Assembly: GCA_944320465.1 (NCBI GenBank) | Contig: CALUHO010000004.1 | Span: 62,001 to 126,000, forward strand | Direction: 5' to 3' | DNA from: an uncultured Bacteroidales bacterium | GTDB taxonomy: Bacteria > Bacteroidota > Bacteroidia > Bacteroidales > P3 | DNA: 64,000 nt | Shown here: one piece after another, positions 28,734 to 37,999 of the stretch | How positions within the stretch are numbered: position 1 is the first letter of the stretch | Layout: each line of letters opens with the position of its first letter | Notes under the pieces: model-generated | The model's input: the letters and a program-made list of their open reading frames with translations, nothing else | Told to the model about the DNA's origin: nothing | The model's database searches: none | Position numbers and translations under genes: made by a program

Positions 28734-29763
28734 GTAACCCCTTGGCGGAATTAAAAAACGGAGAAGATTTATGCTAAAAAAAGTTGTGCATATTATTGGT
28801 ATTTCGTAAATTAAATGTGTGCAATCATCTGATTTACATCTACCGTATGCACAACTTACATGCAATATTCGCAAAATTTCCGGACATCTGAAGCAGAAAG
28901 CCGGGGACTGGGCCAATGAAAAAGGGAACGTGCCTCGTCCGGGGGTTGTCCCCTGGTTCTCCGACCTGTAGGTGGTCGCCCTAAGTTTGGCAGCCGAGGT
29001 CCTGGGCATCGACAGCGAGTCCCTGTTGTTTTCCAGGCTGGAAGGATACCGGCGCGAGATGCCCCGCCTCCTATCCCGCAGGCAATACAACGACCGGCGC
29101 AAGTCCACGGCCCCGCTCTGCCAGCGCATCCGTGAGCGGATGGCCCGGGAGATGGATGGGGGCGAGGATTGTTCCTGCATCGATTCCATGCCGGTAGAGG
29201 TATGCCGGATGGCACGTGCCAGGCGCTGCACGATGGGCAGGAAGGACACGGGGAAAGCCCCCTCCTACGGATACTGCGCCGCGCAAGGCACCCTTTTCTA
29301 CGGATACAAGCTGCACGCCGTCTGCGGGTTGAACGGGGGCATCCACTCTTCCGGCCTGACCAAGGCGAGCGTGCACGACCTCCATTACCTGAAGGATGTC
29401 AAGGCCGGCTACGCGCACTGCACCCTCCTCGGGGACAAGGGCCATGTCAGCGTCCAGGTGCGGCTTGACCTTTTCGAATCGGCCCGTATCCGGCTGGAAG
29501 CACCCTGCCGGAAAAACCAACGAGACCGAAAACCGGCCTTCCAGCCCTTCGCCAAAGCGAGGAAAAGGATGGAAACCGTGTTCTCCCAGCTCTGCGACCA
29601 ATCCATGATTGTACGCAATCACGCAAAAGACACCGAGAGGTTGTTCACCCGGATTCTCGGGAAAAATCAACGCGCTCACCATCCTGCAATACATTAACTA
29701 CAAAAACAACAAGCCTATCGGCAGGGTCAAGCATGCACTGACTTAATTCCGCCAACGGGTTAC
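28734..29763 (+). mobile_element. IS982-family insertion sequence, inactive
   Basis: Terminal inverted repeats of about 21 bp with one mismatch: GTAACCCCTTGGCGGAATTA at 28734 and the complement of GTAACCCGTTGGCGGAATTA at the right end (29763). It contains one transposase gene with several disruptions. Clear target duplication not seen. It lies just left of the probable invertible promoter. Confidence 0.8.
28847..29746 (+). pseudogene. IS982-family transposase, frameshifted
   Basis: The start MHNLHAIFAKF (28847) shifts frame near 28885 and continues as WANEKGNVPRPGVVPWFSDL, then a TAG (28969-28971) and VVALSLAAEVLGIDSESLLF. The DDE core is visible: CIDSMPV (first Asp), LLGDKGHVS (second Asp) and KARKRMETVFSQL (Glu). 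A fifth A in the run at 29662-29666 shifts the end; with four As it would finish KINALTILQYINYKNNKPIG to 29746. At least three disabling changes. Confidence 0.85.
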
Positions 29764-29853
29764 CGTGTAGTATATTGTTATCGGATTTTTGCTTAAAAGC
29801 GGAAAGCGGGCGAGAGGATTTTTAAGTTATTTTCGTTTTTATTTCTGCGAAAA

Positions 29854-29880
29854 TGCAGGTTTCTTGCCAAGAGACCTGCA
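29854..29880 (+). repeat. left inverted repeat (IRL) of probable invertible segment 1
   Basis: 27-bp near-palindrome: 13-bp arms TGCAGGTTTCTTG / CAAGAGACCTGCA around one central base, with one mismatch (positions 8/20) that gives it a direction. It is the exact reverse complement of the copy at 30199-30225. Confidence 0.8.
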
Positions 29881-29941
29881 AAAGATGGTGCAAAGGTAGT
29901 ATAAAGAATTAAATAAATTGCAAAGTCTCTTAAATAAATTG

Positions 29942-29979
<38 letters not shown>

Positions 29980-30198
29980 ATAACAATATAAATGGTTGTT
30001 TCTCCTTGCCACACGGGGTTTCGATTTTGTTCGATTCTCATGCAAAGCCATCTGAAGAATACTCTTGTGTCAATTAAGTTCAGGGACATTGGATGGAAGA
30101 AAGAGAATGGCGATTCTTGCTTTATGCATTTAATGTATAAAATTAAATCATTGATATTGTGAATTTTGTTTATTTTTTGGATGCTTTGCGCGTGCCTT

Positions 30199-30225
30199 TG
30201 CAGGTCTCTTGGCAAGAAACCTGCA
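30199..30225 (-). repeat. right inverted repeat (IRR) of probable invertible segment 1
   Basis: TGCAGGTCTCTTG / CAAGAAACCTGCA arms; exact reverse complement of IRL. It ends 38 bp before the ATG of the OmpA-family gene. Confidence 0.8.
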
Positions 30226-30263
30226 AAAGACGGGTTCTATGGTTTCATGTAAAGCAAGCTGTT

Positions 30264-31547
30264 ATGGTAAGGAAAGACTGTTTCCTTTTTGTGCTTCTGT
30301 TTTCTTGGATGCCTGTTTTTTCGTCGGCTTTGCCAGATACCACTGAGGTACAGGGACGGGAAGGGGGAAGCTGGTATTTCGGTATCGGGGGCGGTTTTCA
30401 CACGACGGCGACTCGTTATTCGGTGCGGGACAAGGCCGTTTTCCCCCATCGGCGGAATTGCAACAGCGGTGAATTTTCCTTGTTTGCGGAGTATGATTGG
30501 GGAATGGAACACCGGCTGGCAATTCGTCCGGAAATCGCTTTCATGAAAAGAGGAGGGAGGTTGGATCGAATTCGGGAGAACACGTATGAAAGGAACGGCT
30601 TGAGAGACATCCGTTACACTTTCAATGCCTCTTATTTGGATATTCGCCTGCCATTCATATGGCAGTTTCTCCATCAGGATGCGGTTTTCAGGCCTTACGT
30701 GTACATCTCTCCCGTGGCTGGGTTCGTGCTGAAGGGTCGGGTAGAGACAATTACCGAGTATGACGATGGCTCTTTTGAGGGTTACGGGCTTGCGATGGAC
30801 AAAGGGAACATGGCCACCGCTTATTTTGCCGGTGCGGTGGGACTGGGAGCCAAATGGCAGTTCAACCTGAACGGGATGCCGATGTTTCTGGGTATGGAGG
30901 TTTCTTACGAGCTGGGGTTTACCGACACGTACAGTGCCAAGGAAAAAGCGGGCGATGTTTCTGGTATAGTGCCCGGAGGCACTACTCTTTTGTCAGGATC
31001 GGCGGAAGGGAATCGTAAGTTTTCAGGGTTTGAGATAAAGCTCAATATAGGAATTCCGTTTCAGGTTTTCGGAAGCCGGAAGGCTGATGTCGGGCCGGAT
31101 CCCCTCCCCATTTCGCAACAGCCAGTCCAGACAGCCCCGGTTCAGAACCCCTGCTTTTCCTTGTCCGAGTTTATTGCCTTGATGCAGAGTGGCGAGGACT
31201 TGAAAGGAAAGACGATTTGCGCCATCAACGCCATCCATTTCGATTTCGGGTCCAGTGTGATTCGAAAAGAATCTTATGCATACTTGGATTCTTTGGCTCA
31301 AGTACTCATCCAGACAGGATGCCGCATCGAAGTGAAGGGGCATACCGACAATGTGGGTTCGGAGAAGGTGAACTTAAAGCTGTCCAAGGAAAGAAGCGAA
31401 GCGGTTGTGCGCTATTTGGAGAGGAAAGGGGTGGGTAAAGACAAGCTTACCTACAGCTATTACGGGATGACGAGGCCGTTATCGACCAACGAGACCGAGG
31501 AAGGCCGGATCATGAACCGGCGTGTGGAGTTCGAAATACTAAATTGA
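30264..31547 (+). CDS. OmpA-family protein with N-terminal beta-barrel
   Basis: 427 residues from MVRKDCFLFVLLFSWMPVFS (30264); the longer frame from 30159 would read through the inverted repeat and lacks a signal peptide. Residues about 25-270 form an outer-membrane-barrel-like domain (GIGGGFHTTATRYSV, SYLDIRLPFIWQFL). Residues about 320-427 are the OmpA peptidoglycan-binding domain (IHFDFGSSVIRKESYAYLD, IEVKGHTDNVGSEKVN, LSKERSEAVVRYLERKGV, MNRRVEFEIL) with the meso-DAP-contacting Asp and Arg present. It tethers the outer membrane to peptidoglycan. First gene of the operon behind invertible segment 1. Confidence 0.9.
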   Translation: MVRKDCFLFVLLFSWMPVFSSALPDTTEVQGREGGSWYFGIGGGFHTTATRYSVRDKAVFPHRRNCNSGEFSLFAEYDWGMEHRLAIRPEIAFMKRGGRLDRIRENTYERNGLRDIRYTFNASYLDIRLPFIWQFLHQDAVFRPYVYISPVAGFVLKGRVETITEYDDGSFEGYGLAMDKGNMATAYFAGAVGLGAKWQFNLNGMPMFLGMEVSYELGFTDTYSAKEKAGDVSGIVPGGTTLLSGSAEGNRKFSGFEIKLNIGIPFQVFGSRKADVGPDPLPISQQPVQTAPVQNPCFSLSEFIALMQSGEDLKGKTICAINAIHFDFGSSVIRKESYAYLDSLAQVLIQTGCRIEVKGHTDNVGSEKVNLKLSKERSEAVVRYLERKGVGKDKLTYSYYGMTRPLSTNETEEGRIMNRRVEFEILN

Positions 31548-31553
31548 CAGATT

Positions 31554-32726
31554 ATGCAAAGAAGAAACATGAACCGGATTTGTTTGGGAAGAGCAGGGCG
31601 GTGCATAGCCTTTCTCCTGTTTCCTTTCTTTCTGTCTTCTTGCTTGAAAGACGGGGACAAGACGATATGGTTGGAGGAGAACGGACGGGTCAGCGGCATT
31701 CCCAGCGACAGCGATGCCGATCCGAACCCGCGTATCGGCACTCCAACGGCAACAGTGCCTAATTTCCAGTATTCAATCGAGGAAGAAGAGGGACATTACA
31801 TTGTCCGCTTGGACATGACCGGCGTGCAGGACCCGCAAACCAAAGAGTGGCTGGATTTGTCCGGTACGGGCGAAGACGACCAGAACATCTGGATAGAGCT
31901 GGATGGGATGCCGAAAGGCATCGATGTGGGTCGCAGCGAAGACGCGGAGGAAGAGTTGCAGACGGACATTGTCTTCTTGGTTGACAATTCCGGAAGCATG
32001 TCGGAAGAGGCCGATGCCATTGCCCGCGATATTGTTTCTTGGGCGGAGGAATTATCCAATGCGAACATGGATGTCCGTTTCGGCTGCGTGGGATACGAAT
32101 CGGGTGTGAACGGAGCCATCGACTTGGGTTCTTCCTCTTCTATATCCGCTTACTTGAATCGATATACAGGCATATTACGGACAACGGGGTATGTCGGGCA
32201 GAACGCGGACTTCCTTGAGCAAAGGGCTGTGCGAGATTATTCGAATACCTACGGAGAATGCGGGGTGGAAGCACTCAGGTATGCGGACGATGTGCTTTCG
32301 TTCCGTTCTCGGGCCAACCGTGTCTACGTGAATTTCACCGATGAGCCGAACCAGCCCGGAGGCGATGTCCGCTGGTCGGTGGAAATTGCGGCAGACCCTG
32401 AAATCTGGAACACGGAGGACGGCACGGTGCATACGGTGTTCAGTGCTGCCGAGAGCAGTTTCGTTCCGGAAAGGCTCTCCAACGAAGAACCTTGGAGGCT
32501 TTCGCAATACACGGGGGGGACGATTCTGTATGCGAGTCCGACTTTCACCGGAGTCTCGCTGAGCAGCTTGCCTGTGACTGGAGCCATGCAGAATGCCAGT
32601 GTCATCCGTTTCACCAACATAGACGAGCTGATGGACGGGAAGGAGCATAGCTTGCTGGTGACGATTCTGTCGGAAGACGGCAATGTGCGGGCGGAGAAGG
32701 AGTTCGAGATAGTATTGGACTATTAG
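31554..32726 (+). CDS. von Willebrand A-domain lipoprotein
   Basis: 390 residues, 6 bp after the OmpA gene. Met6 is an equally possible start. Lipobox LSSC then LKDGDKT. From about 135 the protein has a VWA domain: IVFLVDNSGSMSEEAD is the MIDAS motif DxSxS that binds Mg/Mn, VRFGCVGYESGVNG follows, and the Thr/Asp positions continue to about 320. It is likely an adhesion or interaction module held at the cell surface by its lipid anchor. Partner unknown; pairing with OmpA and beta-barrels suggests an envelope assembly. Confidence 0.85.
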   Translation: MQRRNMNRICLGRAGRCIAFLLFPFFLSSCLKDGDKTIWLEENGRVSGIPSDSDADPNPRIGTPTATVPNFQYSIEEEEGHYIVRLDMTGVQDPQTKEWLDLSGTGEDDQNIWIELDGMPKGIDVGRSEDAEEELQTDIVFLVDNSGSMSEEADAIARDIVSWAEELSNANMDVRFGCVGYESGVNGAIDLGSSSSISAYLNRYTGILRTTGYVGQNADFLEQRAVRDYSNTYGECGVEALRYADDVLSFRSRANRVYVNFTDEPNQPGGDVRWSVEIAADPEIWNTEDGTVHTVFSAAESSFVPERLSNEEPWRLSQYTGGTILYASPTFTGVSLSSLPVTGAMQNASVIRFTNIDELMDGKEHSLLVTILSEDGNVRAEKEFEIVLDY

Positions 32727-32836
32727 TCCGAGTGGCGAGGGGCAAGGCTGGTTTTGCGAGAAGCGATGCCGGCTTTGTGCTTTGCAAAACATAGGAGTTT
32801 GGAAATCAGAAATTATAAAACAAAAATTATAAAAAA

Positions 32837-33694
32837 ATGAAAAGAGTAGCCTTTTTTTTCATGCTGGCATCGTTCGTACTGGCTTTTTCTTGTTCGGAAG
32901 ACCAACCCACGCAGGATCCGTCCGGGCGGCAGTTGGTTTCGCGGATCGATTACGAGTACTCCGCTTATGCCATCGATAACGATGAAGAATGGACAGAGAA
33001 TTACGTGGAGTTTTCCTATAACAGCAGCGGTCTTTTGACTTCGGCATCGAGGGTGGCGCGTTACACCTATTTTGATGAAGACAGGCGCGAAGACGAGGAG
33101 GTGGAATCAATCACCAATTACAGCATTTCCACTTCGGCTGAAACTTTGACCTTGCGTGTGGATTACAGCTACAAGGAATTGGTTTCGGGCAATATGGAGT
33201 CTTCCACCGGCTTCTACGAGTACGAATTGAACGAGGACGGATTCGTGGCGAGGGATGAGGACGGCTACGAATACGATTACAACCGGGACGGGCAGCTGGA
33301 ACGGATCAGCTCACCCGAAAGCTATGATGATTATCTGCTCGACTGGGTCGGCGACAACTTGGTGGGATGGAACCGGGATGGTTATTACGGAGAGGAGTAC
33401 GTCTATTCTCGCTACGAGAACCTCTGCAACATGGATCTGGGTGTGTACTCTCCCGTTGTTCTGGGTTATGGCCTGACAGGTGAATCCGAATTACCGACCA
33501 TTGAAGGCAACAAGAGCCTGTTGGCCATGTTCGGGTACTTCGGGGTCGTAAACTATGACATCTTGGACGATAACCGGGGCAGTAGCAATTACTATTACCG
33601 TGAGTACGAGTTCACCTCGGACGACTTGATTGAGACGATTGAGCGTTATGAAAACGATCGCCTGTGGTGTACCTTGACTTTTTCTTATAAATAG
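32837..33694 (+). CDS. lipoprotein with repeated Tyr/Asp-rich strands, DUF4595-like
   Basis: 285 residues. Signal peptide ending FSC, then SEDQPTQD. The mature protein consists of YD-rich hairpins (YVEFSYNSSGLLTSASRV, EYELNEDGFVARDEDGYEYD, YDYNRDGQLERI), the pattern seen in DUF4595-type lipoproteins of Bacteroidota and weakly in RHS/YD repeats. Family assignment is by pattern only. Third gene of the operon, after a 110-bp gap that holds no clear promoter. Confidence 0.65.
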   Translation: MKRVAFFFMLASFVLAFSCSEDQPTQDPSGRQLVSRIDYEYSAYAIDNDEEWTENYVEFSYNSSGLLTSASRVARYTYFDEDRREDEEVESITNYSISTSAETLTLRVDYSYKELVSGNMESSTGFYEYELNEDGFVARDEDGYEYDYNRDGQLERISSPESYDDYLLDWVGDNLVGWNRDGYYGEEYVYSRYENLCNMDLGVYSPVVLGYGLTGESELPTIEGNKSLLAMFGYFGVVNYDILDDNRGSSNYYYREYEFTSDDLIETIERYENDRLWCTLTFSYK

Positions 33695-33704
33695 TCGGTG
33701 ACCT

Positions 33705-35405
33705 ATGAAACGGAACGATTGGGGCATGTTGTCGGCCATCGCGGTATGTTTTGTTGGCATCGGGCTGCTTTCCTGCACGGACGATACCTACGACATGGGT
33801 GACGGTTTGGACATGGATGTGAAATTAGGCGGAGACAGTCTGTATATCCCTTTGGGTTCTACAGAGGAATTTACCCTTCGTAAACTATTGGGGGATAGTT
33901 CCGAGATAGCATCCTTGCTTACTGTGAACGAGGCAGGCGTTTATGTGCTGTCTCCTGATTTGCAAGGAACTCGGATTGAGGCAGATGCCATCGATGCGGC
34001 TTTTTTGCGTGTGGACGATGTGGAAAGTACGGCGGACTTCACTTTGCCGGCTTCAGGCGGGGCGGCCCCGGTGACAGGAACGCTTGGTATGGATTTTCGC
34101 TTTTCGAACCTGCCGCAGGAGGTTATTGCTTTGGACGAATTGATTTTTCGGGATCAGGCTACTTATGTGGAGTTCCGTATCCAGTTTCCGGATGCGGGTT
34201 CTGACCTGAATGGAATCCGTCCGGATTTGGATGTGACATTGCCTTCGGCTTTTGCTTTCCGTCAAGGGGAAGGACCTGTGGGGAATCGTTTCAGGATAAC
34301 GGAGTTGGATTCCGATGGGGAGTATGTCAGGACATGGCCTTTGGCATCCTTGCAAATGGAGAATGCTAGGATAGAACAAGGGAATTTGTCTTTTACTGCT
34401 GCGGTAGAGATAGATGGTTCTGTGTCAACGGAAAACATTTCTTCTTCCGTGAGGATGGAGGTGATGTGCGCCATAAGGCAGATTGACCCTTGGCAGGCAA
34501 GAGGTGTGTTTAACCCTTCGGTCAAGTCTGTCAGGCTGGAAGCGGATTTTGGCATGGTGCCCAAGGTTTTCCGGGCTAATGAGACGAGGCTGGATTTTGA
34601 AGATCCGTATCTACTCCTGACGTTGGAGAATGGAACCGGCTTGGGGTTGAATGCTGAAGTGGACATGGTTCCAGTGTTTGACAATGTGGAAAGGACGGAT
34701 TTGAAAGAGACGGTGAGTTTGTTTGTTCCTCCCTTGTCTGAAACCGGATCCGAGGGCCAGAGGTATTGGTTGGGCATGACATCGAGAAATGTTTTGCCAG
34801 GATGCGAGTTCGTGAGGGCGAACGTGCCTGCCATGTTGCGCCATTTGCCCGACATGCTGCGTGTGGATGTGCGGTCTGCGGTTGATATGTCCGGAGGGTC
34901 CTATGTCTATACCTTTGATGGAAAGCCTACTTATGTCAATTCCACTATCGAGCCGGAAGTCCCGTTGGTGTTCGGGGATGATTTTTATGTGGCTTTCTCC
35001 GATACGGTGGACGGATTGCCTTTTGGTTTGTCGGCTTATATGGTGGATGGCGAATTGCTGTTGTACGGAGAGATCCATAACACGTATCCGATGGCATTCA
35101 CCATAGAATTGTCGGCATTGGATGAGGAGGGGAATCTTTTGCCATTGCGGACGGAAGGTAAGCAGGAAGTGGCTGGCAGTCAAGGTGGAGAAGAAGCTGT
35201 GTCCAATTTGGAGTTTCGTTTCCGGGATCCGGACAGGGTCTTGGATGAAGATACGTACATTGCTGCATTTTTGGTTGATTGCGAGGCTTTTACGGATGGC
35301 CAGATTGGCGGGGGCGGGATTAAGGAGAGTTCTTTTTTCCGCTTGGATTTGAAACTGCATAAGACTGGCGGAATCGTCGTGGACATGGGGCAGGAAAGCA
35401 AATAG
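33705..35405 (+). CDS. large lipoprotein, function unknown
   Basis: 566 residues, 10 bp after the previous gene. Signal peptide with lipobox LLSC followed by TDDTYDMGDG. The protein is all-beta in appearance, with a recurrent theme 'LDxPxxLxLGxDSLYIPLG' near residue 40, GTLGMDFRFSNLPQEVIALDE at about 125-145, and LVFGDDFYVAFSDTVDG at about 420-440. I do not recognise the family. Its place between a VWA lipoprotein and a DUF5723 barrel suggests a structural envelope role. Confidence 0.65.
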   Translation: MKRNDWGMLSAIAVCFVGIGLLSCTDDTYDMGDGLDMDVKLGGDSLYIPLGSTEEFTLRKLLGDSSEIASLLTVNEAGVYVLSPDLQGTRIEADAIDAAFLRVDDVESTADFTLPASGGAAPVTGTLGMDFRFSNLPQEVIALDELIFRDQATYVEFRIQFPDAGSDLNGIRPDLDVTLPSAFAFRQGEGPVGNRFRITELDSDGEYVRTWPLASLQMENARIEQGNLSFTAAVEIDGSVSTENISSSVRMEVMCAIRQIDPWQARGVFNPSVKSVRLEADFGMVPKVFRANETRLDFEDPYLLLTLENGTGLGLNAEVDMVPVFDNVERTDLKETVSLFVPPLSETGSEGQRYWLGMTSRNVLPGCEFVRANVPAMLRHLPDMLRVDVRSAVDMSGGSYVYTFDGKPTYVNSTIEPEVPLVFGDDFYVAFSDTVDGLPFGLSAYMVDGELLLYGEIHNTYPMAFTIELSALDEEGNLLPLRTEGKQEVAGSQGGEEAVSNLEFRFRDPDRVLDEDTYIAAFLVDCEAFTDGQIGGGGIKESSFFRLDLKLHKTGGIVVDMGQESK

Positions 35406-35441
35406 AGGTTTCATTGTCTATAAAAAAGCGAAACAAGAAAG

Positions 35442-36980
35442 ATGGAAAAACATGTTTTTGCAAGGACCAATAAGGTACGGACTGCGATTAGGGGTTTTGT
35501 TTTTGGGGTAATGGCCTTGGCTTTTTCTTTTGCCGTGGAACCGGTTCGGGCGCAGCCCTCGGTGGCGGGGGTGGAATACTTCCAGCCAGGGTATGCCTAT
35601 CGTCATATGGCTAATCCTGCTTTTGTGCCGCAGTGGGGATATGTTGGTATCCCGGTTGCGGGTTTGTTGAACCTGAATCTGAACAGCAATGTGGGTCTGG
35701 CGGACTTCTTGTATCCGGTAGGCCGGGGATCGGATCTGGGTACATTCTTGCATCCGGATGTCTCTTCCGAGGAGTTTTTGTCGGGTATAAAGAAGAATAA
35801 TCATTTAGGAATCGCTTTCAATACCAATGTATTGTCGGCAGGATGGTTTTGGGGCAAAGGGTTCTGGAATTTCCATGTGGCTGTCCGAGGAAGCTTGTCG
35901 GCGGAGGTCCCTTATGCGTTCTTTGATTTCCTGAAGAATCAGATGTCGGCCAATCCAAGCAATTATGTCATTGAAAACATGGAGCTTGCCATGCAGGCTT
36001 ATGCTGAAGTGGGAATCGGTTATTCGCGGGTGCTGAACGATGAGTTTACGGTGGGCGGGAAGTTCAAGTTCCTGGTTGGTCTGGCTGGTGCCGAGCTGCG
36101 GCTGGAAAGGATGGACGTGCGTTTGAGCGATGAGGCTTGGAATATAGGCAGCGAGGCCGATTTTCGGGTATTCGGGCGTTTGCTGGAGGCTGAAATGCCT
36201 GAAGGTGGACTGCCTTCGTTCGGTCTGGGTTCGATAAGCCCTTCGGGCTACGGGGCTGCTATCGACTTGGGGGCTGAATACCGGCCGTCTTTTTTGCCTG
36301 GCTTGCGTTTCTCCTTGTCTTTGCTCGACTTGGGTTTTATCTCATATAGCCAAGCCGATGTGTCGCAATATGAATCCAAAGGCGATGTGCTTTTTGAAGG
36401 GATAGACAATATCAGCACGGATTTGGACGTGGATGGAATTGTGGATGACTTGGTTTCGGACATCGAGGGAATGATAGCTTTTGAGGAATCTCCTGCGGAT
36501 AAGGGAATGAGCCGCATGGTGAATCCGAGTCTGAACATTGGAGCGGAATATGGTTTTTGGGGAAACCGTTTCAGCGTTGGTTTGTTGAATACGACCACTT
36601 TCTATCACACTGGTGCGGAAACCGAAGTGACGGTGGTGGCCAATATTCATCCGGTACGTTGGTTTTCGGCATCCTTGGCTTATTCGTTCTTGGGTGGGGC
36701 AAACGGTTTTGGTTGGGCTTTGAACTTTACACCTAGTGCCGGTTTGAATCTGTTCATCGCTTCCAATTACACACCGCTGAAAATCAGTCCGCAGTTTATC
36801 CCTTTGGAGAGGGCGCATGCCAACCTTCAATTCGGGCTGACTGTACCTATCGGGCGAAATCGGGCTTATACCCAGGATAAGGATCCCCATAATGTGAACG
36901 TATTTCCGTACAGTTTCAAGGATCCGGAAAATCATCCTAACAAGGTGATGCTGCGTAAAGCGAAAAAAAGTAGAAAATAG
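35442..36980 (+). CDS. DUF5723-family outer-membrane protein
   Basis: 512 residues. Signal peptide cleaved after PVRAQ. The family theme is visible: GYAYRHMANPAFVPQWGYVG near the N-terminus, then a long run of barrel strands (GIAFNTNVLSAGWFWGKGFW, YAEVGIGYSRVLNDEFTVG, NIGAEYGFWGNRFSVGLL, WALNFTPSAGLNLFIASNYT). Usual length for the family. Outer-membrane, FadL-like barrel by fold analogy; substrate unknown. In the same operon, 36 bp after the lipoprotein gene. Confidence 0.8.
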   Translation: MEKHVFARTNKVRTAIRGFVFGVMALAFSFAVEPVRAQPSVAGVEYFQPGYAYRHMANPAFVPQWGYVGIPVAGLLNLNLNSNVGLADFLYPVGRGSDLGTFLHPDVSSEEFLSGIKKNNHLGIAFNTNVLSAGWFWGKGFWNFHVAVRGSLSAEVPYAFFDFLKNQMSANPSNYVIENMELAMQAYAEVGIGYSRVLNDEFTVGGKFKFLVGLAGAELRLERMDVRLSDEAWNIGSEADFRVFGRLLEAEMPEGGLPSFGLGSISPSGYGAAIDLGAEYRPSFLPGLRFSLSLLDLGFISYSQADVSQYESKGDVLFEGIDNISTDLDVDGIVDDLVSDIEGMIAFEESPADKGMSRMVNPSLNIGAEYGFWGNRFSVGLLNTTTFYHTGAETEVTVVANIHPVRWFSASLAYSFLGGANGFGWALNFTPSAGLNLFIASNYTPLKISPQFIPLERAHANLQFGLTVPIGRNRAYTQDKDPHNVNVFPYSFKDPENHPNKVMLRKAKKSRK

Positions 36981-37004
36981 TTTATCCTTCTTTAGAGAAT
37001 CACA

Positions 37005-37874
37005 ATGAAAAAAATTGGTTTGTTTTGCTTGTGTCTGTTTGCTGGGGCAAGTGGAATGGCACAAGGCATTTCCGAAAGTGGAAAAGTTGCCGAAATAGGT
37101 AAGGGTTTTTATGTCCGTTTCGATGTGGGTTATTCGTTCGGAGCCGGAAAGATGGCCGAATATATTGATGATTTGGATATGCCCGGATATTCTTCGGAAT
37201 CGGATGGTGATGATTACGAGTATAAAAGGAAGGCTATTTCCTTGGGAAAAGGGGTTGACTTGATGTTTGCTGCCGGATACATGTTCAATCCCTATATCGG
37301 GGTGGATGTATCTCTTTCTACCGTGTTTGGAGGTTCAAACCGCGTGAAGGAGATTGAGCATGTCTCCCGTTCTACGAGCGAACTGGAGTACAGGCTTGCT
37401 TACGGCGGGCTTTTCCTGACACCCGCTATCCGTTTGCAGGTTCCGGTTTGGGAGGATTTTTCCTTGTATTCCCGTATCGGGATTGCGCTTCCGCTGGTCA
37501 ACACGGCCAAATATACGGAATCGTATACGGAGACAGCGGGCAGGAATTCTTCGGACGCGATTGCTGCTTATCGTTTGAACGCGTTCTTCCGGCCAGGTTT
37601 CAATGCCGTGTTGGGCGTGGATTATGCCATCAACGACCATTGGAGCGTTTGTTTGGAAGTGGAGGCCATGGTGCAGTCGTTCGCGGTCAAGAAGAAGACC
37701 TTGGTGCAATATGAGGAAGACGGTGAAAACCTGCTGCCGGATGTCGACAACAGCGATAGGATAGTGGAATACAAACGGAAGATAAACCAGGAAACCGTGA
37801 GAGGGATTTCCATGTCTTACAACCTGCCTGCCAGCAGCGTGGGAATCAACGTGGGTTTTGTTTACCGTTTTTAG
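37005..37874 (+). CDS. outer-membrane beta-barrel protein
   Basis: 289 residues; signal peptide MKKIGLFCLCLFAGASGMAQ, then barrel strands (FYVRFDVGYSFGAGKMAEYI, MFAAGYMFNPYIGVDVSLST, LTPAIRLQVPVWEDFSLYSR) ending in Phe (GINVGFVYRF). It resembles small OmpW/OmpX-like barrels. Last gene of the tight operon, 24 bp after the DUF5723 gene. Function unknown. Confidence 0.75.
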   Translation: MKKIGLFCLCLFAGASGMAQGISESGKVAEIGKGFYVRFDVGYSFGAGKMAEYIDDLDMPGYSSESDGDDYEYKRKAISLGKGVDLMFAAGYMFNPYIGVDVSLSTVFGGSNRVKEIEHVSRSTSELEYRLAYGGLFLTPAIRLQVPVWEDFSLYSRIGIALPLVNTAKYTESYTETAGRNSSDAIAAYRLNAFFRPGFNAVLGVDYAINDHWSVCLEVEAMVQSFAVKKKTLVQYEEDGENLLPDVDNSDRIVEYKRKINQETVRGISMSYNLPASSVGINVGFVYRF

Positions 37875-37999
37875 GGCAAAGATGCTGGTGCGCTTGCTTG
37901 CGATGACATAGAAGGAAGGTTTTTGGAGTCCGAAGATACTTTTTTTGTGTTGTGACGGGGGTGGTCTCCGGGTTCGGTTGCGCCACCCTTTTTTAGAGG

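Noticed and set aside
30159..30263. Upstream start for the OmpA-family gene
   Set aside because: Translation would run through the inverted repeat and would hide the clear signal peptide that begins at 30264.
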